Of a DNA stretch of 5,547 bases, positions 1 to 5,547 are shown one piece after another. This DNA comes from Planctomycetota bacterium (GTDB taxonomy: Bacteria > Planctomycetota > Phycisphaerae > UBA1845). The notes under the pieces were generated by a model. The model had not been told where the DNA came from and ran no database searches. It saw only the letters and a program-made list of their open reading frames with translations. The DNA is taken from positions 1-5,547 of the forward strand of contig JAJRUK010000301.1 of NCBI GenBank assembly GCA_024277835.1, given 5' to 3'. A program made the translations under genes and the position numbers. Each line of letters begins with the position of its first letter. Positions within the stretch are counted from its first letter, which is position 1.

Positions 1-1061
1 ATGCTTCCGGCAGCGACGGCAGCTTTGGTGACGCGCTCGGCGTTCTTGCTGGTCATTCCTACGAACAGGAGCAAACCGCAAACAAGCAGCATCCACCCGG
101 GTATATCGACCTTCGTTGCGATTTCAAGGTCGCCTTTTTCAATTAACGTGATCGAAGCGAGTCCCGGGGATGCACAGTTGGCGAGGTCATTTTGCCCGAA
201 CGCAAACCCCATCGCGATCATCCCCAGCACAGCGAGGACTGGAAAAAGGAGCTTGGCTGCACGCTTGCGATAGATAATCAAGAGGACATGGATCAAGATC
301 GCAAACAGACCCCACAGCAAGAACAAAAGTGTCACGCCGGTAATCGCCGCACCGGCGCTTTCATCGACGCTGACAAGCCACTTCTTAAACGCCTTGACGA
401 ACGCGACGTGCTTCATGCCTTTTAGTAGCAAGAAGTAAAAAAGCCCGGCGCACAAACCCCCGCCGATCCAACCGCCGTGGAGAAGCAGGGCGGTCAAACT
501 CTGCGTCTTATCGCGAAGTGCACCGCGCGCCGCCCGCTGAATTAGGAAACTCGCCATCCCGGATAGGATGATCGAACACACGATCCCCAAGACGACGATG
601 CCCGCCTTGTTCCAATGGATTGTCTGATAGCTGATCGCCGCCGCCGCACCGAGAAGCTCGAAGACAAGACACGCCGTCGTACTGACGGGCATACCGAAGG
701 CCGAGTAGCCGTAAAGGAGGACCGTATCGACGATGTAAACAGAAATATAGACGGTCAGCGCAGCCGTGATCCCATCCAGACCAAGTGAGTTATTTCCAAG
801 TCCTGTCGGGTCGAAAATACCCTTTCGAGCAGTGTCGATGACGGACGAACTTAAGACCGCGCCCGCGACGACAGCCACGCCGACGATCAGAATGGCGGTT
901 CGTCGTTGCAACACCCTCGCGCCAAACACGGCGTTTACAAGATTCGCCGCGTCGTTACGCCCAACCTCAATCGTATCCCATATGAGCAACCCCGCCGCCA
1001 GAAGCAGGCAGACCTTCTGAAAGAACACGAGCGATGGAAAATCTATGGCTGCGAGGATCAT
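1..1061 (-). CDS. pit: Inorganic phosphate permease, PiT family (C-terminus cut off by window edge)
   Basis: Predicted integral membrane transporter that takes up inorganic phosphate, probably as a metal-phosphate complex or with a cation, as known for the PiT/PHO-4 family. The 353 visible codons are open from an ATG at 1061 to the left edge. Both halves of the internal family signature are present: GRNDAANLVNAV near residues 34-44 and GQNDLANCASPG near 289-300, with the paired N-D residues conserved. A PVSTT motif lies at residues 125-129. At least seven hydrophobic segments are visible, for example around 51-72, 100-120, 130-145, 152-175, 196-212, 240-263 and 271-290. The start is fixed by an in-frame TAA three codons upstream; no good Shine-Dalgarno precedes it. 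It lies 60 bases behind the DUF47 gene and is probably cotranscribed with it. The PVSTT is followed by Ala-Cys rather than the common His, and the second half reads NCASPGLAS. From memory, both fit the PiT branch that travels with DUF47 proteins. Family assignment is firm; ion specificity is not determinable. Confidence 0.93.
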   Translation of the reverse strand, partial: MILAAIDFPSLVFFQKVCLLLAAGLLIWDTIEVGRNDAANLVNAVFGARVLQRRTAILIVGVAVVAGAVLSSSVIDTARKGIFDPTGLGNNSLGLDGITAALTVYISVYIVDTVLLYGYSAFGMPVSTTACLVFELLGAAAAISYQTIHWNKAGIVVLGIVCSIILSGMASFLIQRAARGALRDKTQSLTALLLHGGWIGGGLCAGLFYFLLLKGMKHVAFVKAFKKWLVSVDESAGAAITGVTLLFLLWGLFAILIHVLLIIYRKRAAKLLFPVLAVLGMIAMGFAFGQNDLANCASPGLASITLIEKGDLEIATKVDIPGWMLLVCGLLLFVGMTSKNAERVTKAAVAAGS

Positions 1062-1121
1062 CGAGCGTTACAACCGGGGTCAGATTGACGGCGGTACAAC
1101 ATCACAAATCAAAAGGGGGCG

Positions 1122-1793
1122 CTAAGACGCGAGCATTCGACGCAATCGCTCGCCGGTTTTTTCCGCGAAGTTTGCGAGCTGACCGACCTCACCATACACC
1201 TTGGACCACAACATGATGTCTGTTGCTTTCATGTCGTCCTCGACGGCGTAGGTTTTTTGGGAAAGCGTGTACTGCAACCGATCAGCTTCCCACTCATCCT
1301 TTTCGACGCGAGCGACCATCTGGACGGCATGGTCTGCTTCCGGACCGGTCATGTCGCCGTCGATGAGTGTCGGGAGGTAGTCGGATATCTCGTACGTGTG
1401 TTCGCAGACGAGTTTGACCTTCGCGATGTACTCGAAGATCGGGTCGACGAGCGTCTGGTGCATCGTGAGCTTCTTGAGCGTCAGCAGGACGGCGACATCT
1501 TCAGCTGCATCCGCCATGTCGTCCTGAAGCTTCACGTAGCCAAGCAGGTCGCCGCGATAAACGGGCAGGAAGAACCGCTTGGGAATATTTTGGCGAATCT
1601 CATTCTTGATTTCGTCGGCCTGGTGTTCTGCCTTGAACACTTTGCGGCAAAGTTCCTGGAGTTTCTCATCGTCTTGATCGCGAACGGCATCAAACATGGG
1701 CCAAACCAGTGCGACACAGTTTTTGACCGCGGTCATGTGATGACGTAACGGTTCAAACGGTGACACTTTGAACATTTCCGAAATGCTAGCCAT
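1122..1793 (-). CDS. DUF47 / PhoU-like phosphate transport regulator
   Basis: A 223-residue soluble, all-helical protein of the DUF47 (TIGR00153, PhoU-related) family, which matches the usual length of about 205-230. Visible marks are the two PhoU-type acidic motifs EHQAD (56-60) and EWEAD (167-171), the FLPVYRGDL stretch (75-83) and the DDMADAAED segment (91-99). In PhoU relatives such E-x-x-A-D motifs bind metal clusters. It has no signal peptide or membrane segment, so it should act on the cytoplasmic face. Its gene lies directly upstream of a PiT permease, a pairing known elsewhere (for example orfA-pit in Sinorhizobium). The protein is therefore inferred to modulate the permease or phosphate signalling; the exact mechanism is not established. 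The ATG at 1793 is supported by a GGAG at 1801-1804 with 7 bases of spacing. The gene reads divergently from yggS. Confidence 0.93.
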   Translation of the reverse strand: MASISEMFKVSPFEPLRHHMTAVKNCVALVWPMFDAVRDQDDEKLQELCRKVFKAEHQADEIKNEIRQNIPKRFFLPVYRGDLLGYVKLQDDMADAAEDVAVLLTLKKLTMHQTLVDPIFEYIAKVKLVCEHTYEISDYLPTLIDGDMTGPEADHAVQMVARVEKDEWEADRLQYTLSQKTYAVEDDMKATDIMLWSKVYGEVGQLANFAEKTGERLRRMLAS

Positions 1794-1800
1794 ACGTCTT

Positions 1801-1804
1801 CTCC
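1801..1804 (-). promoter_or_regulatory. Ribosome binding site of the DUF47 gene
   Basis: GGAG on the minus strand, seven bases before the ATG at 1793. It is one of only two convincing Shine-Dalgarno sequences in the window and supports this start over the internal Met at residue 7. Confidence 0.6.
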
Positions 1805-1840
1805 ATCCCCTGATAAAGTGGGTCTTGCTCCGCGGCGCGT

Positions 1841-1868
1841 ACTATCCCGAATCGGCGGAAGCTGACAA
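1841..1868 (-). promoter_or_regulatory. Candidate sigma70-type promoter for DUF47-pit
   Basis: On the minus strand TTGTCA (1863-1868, five of six to the -35 consensus) is followed after 16 bases by GATAGT (1841-1846, four of six to the -10). Transcription would begin about 40 bases before the DUF47 start. This is a pattern match only. I looked for a PhoB-type box of direct CTGTCA-like repeats and found no convincing one. Confidence 0.3.
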
Positions 1869-2007
1869 GTGGTTGGGCGGGAAAAATAACGAAAAACTTA
1901 CTGTCTAACCGCAGGAAGACATTGCTGGAGAGTCGCGCGCTGGTTGCGCCTGTGAATTTCTAATTTCCGCACTTGTGGAAGTTTCGGGTGGCGATCTGAG
2001 GTGCGTT

Positions 2008-2016
2008 TGTTATATT
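2008..2016 (+). promoter_or_regulatory. Candidate extended -10 promoter for yggS-tdk
   Basis: TGT followed by TATATT (2011-2016) matches the extended -10 pattern TGnTATAAT with one mismatch. No good -35 lies 16-18 bases upstream, which extended -10 promoters can tolerate. Initiation near 2023 would leave a leader of about 55 bases before the yggS ATG at 2078. Inference from pattern only. Confidence 0.4.
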
Positions 2017-2077
2017 GGAATGCGCGGTCTCAGAAAAACCGCAGGGCACGGACGCGTTCTTTGGTTCGTAGAGTCAA

Positions 2078-2845
2078 ATGTCAGTGAAACGAAAGTTACA
2101 GGATAACCTAAAACGCGTCGAGCAACGGATCGCCGACGCATGTGCGAAGGCGGGGCGTTCGCGCGACGAGATAACACTGCTGACCGTCACGAAATACGCA
2201 ACGCTTGATCTTGTCCGCACGCTCGCGGAGCTTGGCGTTGGGGATTTGGGCGAAAGTCGTGTGCAGGAACTGACGCGGCGAGCAGCGATGCTTCGAGAGT
2301 GGCAGGGGCGTCGGTCGCTGGGCGGGGAAGCTGCTGCCAACGGACCACGATGGCACATGATCGGGCATTTACAGCGCAACAAGGTTCGCGCGGTCCTTCC
2401 GTGGGTTTCGATGGTTCAGTCGGTCGATAGTTTGCGACTCGCGGAAGAGATTGATTCCGAAGCGAGCAAGCTTGGCCGCGCGATTCCAATTTTGCTGCAA
2501 GTGAACATAAGCGGTGTGGCGACGCAACATGGCGTGGCGGTTGCGGCTGCGACGCATTTGGTTGAGCAGTTAATGACGCTCGAGGGGTTGGACCTGCGAG
2601 GTTTAATGGCGATTGCGCCTCTGTCCGACGACGAACGAACAGTTCGCAACTCTCTGGATCGAGCGAGAGAGCTATTCGACGAAGTTCGATCCCAAGAGGT
2701 GGCGGGTCCGCAATTCACGCAGCTATCCCTGGGGATGAGTCAGGATTTCGAGTGGGCGATTGAGATGGGGTCTACGTGCGTGCGGATTGGGTCGGCGATC
2801 TTCGAAGGAATCGAGATGGCCCCCGAGCCGGCGGCGGTCGATTAG
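2078..2845 (+). CDS. yggS: YggS/PLPBP family pyridoxal 5'-phosphate homeostasis protein
   Basis: A 255-residue, single-domain alanine-racemase-fold (TIM barrel) protein that binds PLP without a known reaction. The family buffers PLP and affects amino-acid and keto-acid metabolism in the cytoplasm. Seen here: the PLP lysine Lys39 in TVTKYA; a GES-RVQEL motif at 58-65 (GEN in most members); HMIGHLQRNK at 93-102; LMAIAP at 176-181; LSLGMSQDFEWAI at 216-228; and the phosphate-binding GSTCVRIGSAIF at 231-242. An insert of about ten residues (77-89) before HMIG and a short acidic tail make it slightly longer than the usual 225-235. The NISG loop reads VATQHG where the common form is close to EASKHG, so the usual Glu and Lys are Val147 and Gln150. 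An in-frame TAG at 2069 fixes the start. There is only a weak GAG upstream. The thymidine kinase follows almost immediately. Confidence 0.95.
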   Translation: MSVKRKLQDNLKRVEQRIADACAKAGRSRDEITLLTVTKYATLDLVRTLAELGVGDLGESRVQELTRRAAMLREWQGRRSLGGEAAANGPRWHMIGHLQRNKVRAVLPWVSMVQSVDSLRLAEEIDSEASKLGRAIPILLQVNISGVATQHGVAVAAATHLVEQLMTLEGLDLRGLMAIAPLSDDERTVRNSLDRARELFDEVRSQEVAGPQFTQLSLGMSQDFEWAIEMGSTCVRIGSAIFEGIEMAPEPAAVD

Positions 2846-2864
2846 CGTGGGCAATGTTGGCGAG

Positions 2865-3473
2865 ATGGTCGTCGAAAGCGAAAGACCGCCACTGCCCCGC
2901 GGGCTGATCACGCTCATCACGGGGTGCATGTTCAGCGGAAAAACGACTGAATTGCTTCGCCGCATCGACGGCGTGGACTCGGGCCTCGCACTTCTTTTTA
3001 AGCACGTTATCGATACACGCTACGCGATCGACGCTGTTGTCTCTCATGGCGGGAAGTCTTGCGCGGCGATCGTCGTCGATGGTTCGGCGGCGCTGTTGCA
3101 CCGCATCCCGAATGACGTCTCGCTGGTCGGTGTGGACGAAGCTCATTTTCTTGACAACGGGGTCGTCGCGGTTGTCAGCGAGTTGCGACGCAAAGGGGTC
3201 GATGTTGTTCTTACGTCATTGAATTGCGATAGCTGGGGCGAGTCGTTCGCCGTCGTTGATCGTCTCACGCAGATCGCGGATGCGAGAATTGTTTTGACGG
3301 CGAGTTGCGCAGCATGCGGTGAGGCGGCCAATCGAACCCAGCGCACAACTCCGATCATTGACGGGAACATGATCGGCGGTGCGGAATCTTACGAGCCGCG
3401 CTGCGTGCGATGCTGGCGTCCTCCGGAGACACTCCACAAAACGCTCCGTCTCGACACGCCTAGCCGCTCCTGA
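2865..3473 (+). CDS. tdk: Thymidine kinase, type II (TK1-like)
   Basis: Phosphorylates thymidine to dTMP with ATP in the salvage pathway; cytoplasmic, usually a tetramer. From the ATG at 2865 the protein has 202 residues, the normal family length. Visible motifs are: P-loop GCMFSGKT (20-27) followed by TELLRR; the IDTRY...VSH segment (49-61); the Walker B/catalytic motif DEAHF (91-95, with Glu92 as the expected base); and a zinc site of two CxxC pairs, Cys148/Cys151 and Cys180/Cys183. The IGGAESYEPRC thymidine-binding lasso is at 170-180. Two starts are plausible: this ATG, or a GTG at 2847 one base after the yggS stop, which would add six residues. Neither has a clear Shine-Dalgarno. Longer reading back to 2760 runs through yggS in another frame and is unlikely. 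The lasso-proximal loop reads SLNCDSWGESF where the family usually has a GLDxDFxGxPF-like sequence. Coupled to yggS; no functional link between the two is known to me. Confidence 0.93.
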   Translation: MVVESERPPLPRGLITLITGCMFSGKTTELLRRIDGVDSGLALLFKHVIDTRYAIDAVVSHGGKSCAAIVVDGSAALLHRIPNDVSLVGVDEAHFLDNGVVAVVSELRRKGVDVVLTSLNCDSWGESFAVVDRLTQIADARIVLTASCAACGEAANRTQRTTPIIDGNMIGGAESYEPRCVRCWRPPETLHKTLRLDTPSRS

Positions 3474-3492
3474 CGCGCGGGATTCGCCCGGA

Positions 3493-4797
3493 TCAATGTG
3501 AGGCCGTGTTTCGCTCGGTACACCAGATCAGCAGCCGTTGTTCGATCGCTGGTATAAGCGGTTTTCCCGACGACTCGACCGTTAGTCCGCTTCCCGCCGC
3601 GATATCCGGGAGTCCGTCGCCGTTGATGTCACCGATCGAAACCGCTGGCGTCGCAAACAGACCCGTCGCCGGAAGGCGACAGTTCTCCACATAGCGAAAC
3701 GCCCCAGTTCCGTCGCCAAGTAAAAGGAAGACGCCTCGGACAACACCACCGTCTGGTTTCAGCCGACCGGAGGTTACGATATCGAGATTTCCATCAAGAT
3801 CGACATCCGCCAGAGCAACGCCTGATGCACCGCCCTTCATCGCGGGAAAAACGTCCGGCGTCTTGTTCCACGAACCGTCAGCCGCCTGAAGATAGACCTC
3901 GGGGCCATCGACCCAGTTAGCGGTCGTGAAGTCGAGGAGCCCGTCTTTGTTAATGTCGCCGATCCCGAGACCAGAAAAGAGACCCTTCACCATCGGCGAT
4001 GGGAGATTGGCGGAGGACTCGTTCCATGTCCGGTCGCCATTGCCGAGGAAAACTCGCGGTCCGGGAGCGTAGGATGCGAGGATGTCGGGTTGACCGTCTG
4101 CGTTGAAATCGCCGACCGCCACGCGGTTGCTCCATCCGCTCGATGGAAGATTCGCCGAGTCGCGCGTCCAGTTGGTGCCCGAACCGTCGCCGTAGTAAAC
4201 GTTAATCCCGCCGTCGTCGCTTGCCCCGACGACGATGTCGAGGTAGCCATCACCATCGAAATCCGCGAGGGCTAGGTCTTCCGCGCCGGCAAACATCCGC
4301 CCCCGACCCTTGGGAATGGATAAGTCGCTCGGGTATAGCTCGCGCGTCGTCATTGTCCAAGAGCCAGTTCCATCGCCGAGATAGATAAAGACGCCCTGAC
4401 AATGGTCAGCCACCGCGAGGTCGATATGCCCGTCGCCGTTGATGTCGCCGCTGTCGAGTCCGCCCCCACAAGAGCGTCCGCCATAGGCGAGACCGCTTGA
4501 AGATTCCTGCCACCCGCCGCGACCATTACCAAGCCACGCACGCGGACCACGTCCCAGTCGCGGTAACGCGGCAAGGTCAGCTACGCCATCTCCATTGAAG
4601 TCGGCGATCAGTGGGTCCGACTTCCACATTCCTTTCGTTGGCAAATCCGTGGAACAAAGTGAAAAAACAACTGGGGATGGTGGTTGGGCTTTGGGGATTG
4701 GTTCTACGGTTCGAACCTGACGGCTCGGACCACTCGTACAGCCCGTCGCCGCAACGGCGATAACCAAGATTCCTGCACGCAGCAGTTGTCGGATCAT
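3493..4797 (-). CDS. FG-GAP/VCBS repeat lipoprotein, predicted seven-bladed beta-propeller
   Basis: Predicted secreted lipoprotein of 434 residues. The N-terminus has two Arg (3 and 7), a hydrophobic core (9-17) and a lipobox AATGC with Cys20 as the lipidation site, then a Pro-rich linker (24-42). From about residue 45 to 430 come seven FG-GAP-type repeats. Each has a calcium-loop motif DxNxDGxxD or near it, beginning at Asp66, 118, 179, 230, 281, 331 and 390 (spacing 50-61). Between them lie LGxGDGT-W strands and a recurring xxANLPSxG turn. FG-GAP repeats of this type fold as calcium-binding propellers as in integrin alpha chains. Binding partner or substrate is unknown; no catalytic motif or extra domain is seen. 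The ATG at 4797 is chosen because it starts the signal peptide and follows AAGGAT. An upstream in-frame ATG at 4845 would put 16 polar residues before it and overlap the previous gene. It is the second gene of a minus-strand unit and converges on tdk. Confidence 0.92.
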   Translation of the reverse strand: MIRQLLRAGILVIAVAATGCTSGPSRQVRTVEPIPKAQPPSPVVFSLCSTDLPTKGMWKSDPLIADFNGDGVADLAALPRLGRGPRAWLGNGRGGWQESSSGLAYGGRSCGGGLDSGDINGDGHIDLAVADHCQGVFIYLGDGTGSWTMTTRELYPSDLSIPKGRGRMFAGAEDLALADFDGDGYLDIVVGASDDGGINVYYGDGSGTNWTRDSANLPSSGWSNRVAVGDFNADGQPDILASYAPGPRVFLGNGDRTWNESSANLPSPMVKGLFSGLGIGDINKDGLLDFTTANWVDGPEVYLQAADGSWNKTPDVFPAMKGGASGVALADVDLDGNLDIVTSGRLKPDGGVVRGVFLLLGDGTGAFRYVENCRLPATGLFATPAVSIGDINGDGLPDIAAGSGLTVESSGKPLIPAIEQRLLIWCTERNTASH

Positions 4798-4804
4798 AAT
4801 ACGT

Positions 4805-5547
4805 CTATCCTTTGTTTTGGACCAAGTCGCGGTACCACTGGCCATCGACTCGAACCCAGTGTTCGATGCTTGAGACTTTCTGCATCGGCATTTTGGTCAT
4901 GTTGGGGTCTGCGGGTTTGTGGGCGTAGGTCACGCGGATTCGTCCGAAGTCGCCCTTGACCTCGACCCAGTGAATCTCCATCGCCAAATAGATGAACCGA
5001 GATTCGGAGTCGGCGAACTGTTCAAGGGAGATCGTATCGAGATCGCGCGGGTCTGACCACTCGTAGAGGGCAGACCAGTCTCTGTTTTTTCGTGCCGCCC
5101 AGGTTCCCTCGAATCGGGCGCGAAGCACTCTTTCGGCATCCGTGTCTCGGGCGGCGGGCGTATCGGGGAAATCGTCAAGCTCGGTTTGCGGAACAGGATA
5201 CCACTCACCTTCAAGGGCGACCCATCGCTGCCAGTGCGTCTTCGCCTTCGGCGGAAGGTTCGGGAAACGCCGCAGCGAAGCGGTATAGTCAACACGGACC
5301 CACCCGAACGTGCCTTCGCAAAACTGGTCCTTGATCGACCATTCCTTGAGCAGAAACGGCTCTTCTGCGGTGGCCCATTGGCGGTATTGCTCGACCGTCG
5401 TCGTGACTTGGAGTCTTGGCGGTTGGAACTGGTAGAGGTCGTCCCAGGATTCAGTCCCTCGCGCCTTCCAATAGGCTTCTGCGCGTTGCGAGAGTCTTGA
5501 TGCGTTCGGGGGAGTGCTTCCAATCTTCTCTGCGGCTGCGTTACCTC
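4805..5547 (-). CDS. Unrecognised protein with two tandem copies of a domain (N-terminus beyond window)
   Basis: I do not recognise this family by name. The frame is open from the right edge (first full codon at 5545) to a TAG at 4805, giving 246 visible residues, so the true start lies outside. The visible part consists of two related units. Unit 1 covers about residues 18-118 and unit 2 about 141-241 of the visible part. They share W-x-A followed by W-x-x-LY, then FGxxRVxY, and WV...GxWY at the same relative places. The size and the closing strands that end in G-x-W-Y resemble NTF2-like/DUF4440-type cone folds, but that is a guess from pattern. No signal peptide or membrane segment is in the visible part; any such element would be in the missing N-terminus. 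The gene is followed 7 bases later by the FG-GAP lipoprotein and is probably in one operon with it. Taking the Met at 5128 as start would cut off unit 1 and is not favoured. Confidence 0.82.
   Translation of the reverse strand, partial: GNAAAEKIGSTPPNASRLSQRAEAYWKARGTESWDDLYQFQPPRLQVTTTVEQYRQWATAEEPFLLKEWSIKDQFCEGTFGWVRVDYTASLRRFPNLPPKAKTHWQRWVALEGEWYPVPQTELDDFPDTPAARDTDAERVLRARFEGTWAARKNRDWSALYEWSDPRDLDTISLEQFADSESRFIYLAMEIHWVEVKGDFGRIRVTYAHKPADPNMTKMPMQKVSSIEHWVRVDGQWYRDLVQNKG
4807..4812 (-). promoter_or_regulatory. Ribosome binding site deciding the lipoprotein start
   Basis: AAGGAT on the minus strand lies 9 bases before the ATG at 4797 and overlaps the last codon and stop of the upstream gene. 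This placement favours translational coupling of the two genes and supports 4797, not 4845, as the start. Confidence 0.55.
4823..5125 (-). repeat. Tandem protein domain, copy 2
   Basis: Second copy, offset from the first by 120-123 residues. The corresponding residues are Trp149, Ala151, Trp157, Leu160-Tyr161, Arg167, Phe200-Gly201, Arg204-Val205, Tyr207, Trp230-Val231 and Gly235-x-Trp237-Tyr238. Length between landmarks is almost the same in both copies, so little has been inserted or lost. Confidence 0.65.
5192..5494 (-). repeat. Tandem protein domain, copy 1
   Basis: First copy of the duplicated unit within the partial gene. Key residues in visible-part numbering are Trp26, Ala28, Trp34, Leu37-Tyr38, Arg44, Phe80-Gly81, Arg84-Val85, Tyr87, Trp108-Val109 and Gly113-x-Trp115-Tyr116. 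The match to copy 2 is at protein level only; the DNA has diverged, which points to an old duplication. Confidence 0.65.

Larger units (their letters stand above)
1794..2077. other. Divergent intergenic region between DUF47 and yggS
   Basis: This 284-base gap is the only sizeable non-coding stretch in the window. It must hold the promoters of both outward-reading units. The middle (about 1880-1905 and 1951-1966) is AT-rich relative to its surroundings. I see no convincing small gene, tRNA or long hairpin in it. A short inverted repeat, GCGGT/ACCGC at 2024-2042, sits just after the putative yggS -10. Confidence 0.6.

Noticed and set aside
1..425. Two overlapping plus-strand open frames at the left edge
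   Set aside because: They are antisense to the PiT permease, which reads without interruption with both family signatures.
1257..1748. 163-residue plus-strand open frame opposite the DUF47 gene
   Set aside because: It lies entirely antisense within a clearly coding DUF47 gene and its translation resembles no family I know. It is best explained as a codon-bias shadow.
1895..1920. CTGTCTA as a Pho box half-site
   Set aside because: No second CTGTCA-like repeat 11 bases away on either strand, so the match is not better than chance.
2024..2042. GCGGT/ACCGC hairpin in the putative yggS leader as a riboswitch or attenuator
   Set aside because: Five base pairs with a nine-base loop, and no alternative pairing or conserved aptamer sequence seen. 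Could be chance.
3474..3492. CGGG/CCCG hairpin between the convergent stops as a shared terminator
   Set aside because: Only four base pairs with a five-base loop and no U-tract on either strand, so not a convincing intrinsic terminator.
4798..4845. Start of the lipoprotein at the upstream ATG at 4845
   Set aside because: It would place a polar stretch before the Arg-hydrophobic-lipobox signal and overlap the previous gene by 41 bases. The ATG at 4797 has a ribosome binding site.
4930..5523. 197-residue minus-strand frame overlapping the tandem-domain gene
   Set aside because: The translation is low-complexity Arg/Ser-rich, typical of an out-of-frame reading. The competing frame shows two homologous domains and is open to the edge.

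Overview
The window is compact bacterial DNA of moderately high GC, carrying six protein-coding genes. Two of them run off the ends. I see no RNA gene, insertion sequence, CRISPR array or tRNA. The style suggests a planctomycete or a close relative: YggS has a GES instead of GEN motif and a long insert before its HMIGHLQRNK motif, there is a lipoprotein built of FG-GAP/VCBS repeats, and several starts lack a clear Shine-Dalgarno. This assignment is inference from protein style, not a database match.

Layout. On the minus strand, positions 1-1793 hold a two-gene phosphate-uptake unit. A DUF47 (PhoU-like) protein comes first (1122-1793), followed 60 bases later by an inorganic phosphate permease of the PiT family (1061 down to the left edge, C-terminus missing). 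A 284-base divergent intergenic region (1794-2077) separates it from a plus-strand pair. That pair is a YggS/PLP-binding homeostasis protein (2078-2845) and a type II thymidine kinase (start 2847 or 2865, end 3473), packed almost end to end. The thymidine kinase converges, with only 19 bases between stops, on a second minus-strand unit. In transcription order this unit is a protein entering from the right edge (4805-5547, N-terminus missing) and then a lipoprotein with seven FG-GAP-type calcium-binding repeats (3493-4797).

How the genes work together. The DUF47/PiT pair is a known low-affinity phosphate transport arrangement in which the DUF47 protein is thought to modulate the permease. YggS and Tdk are housekeeping proteins (PLP homeostasis and thymidine salvage) that probably share a transcript for expression reasons. 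The right-hand pair is the least understood part. The lipoprotein appears to form a complete seven-bladed propeller anchored to a membrane. It is translationally close-coupled to a protein whose visible part consists of two diverged copies of one domain of roughly 100 residues, repeating at about 120 residues. That internal duplication is the most notable feature. I found no convincing evidence of a new defence or mobile system here; most of the window is ordinary chromosomal sequence.
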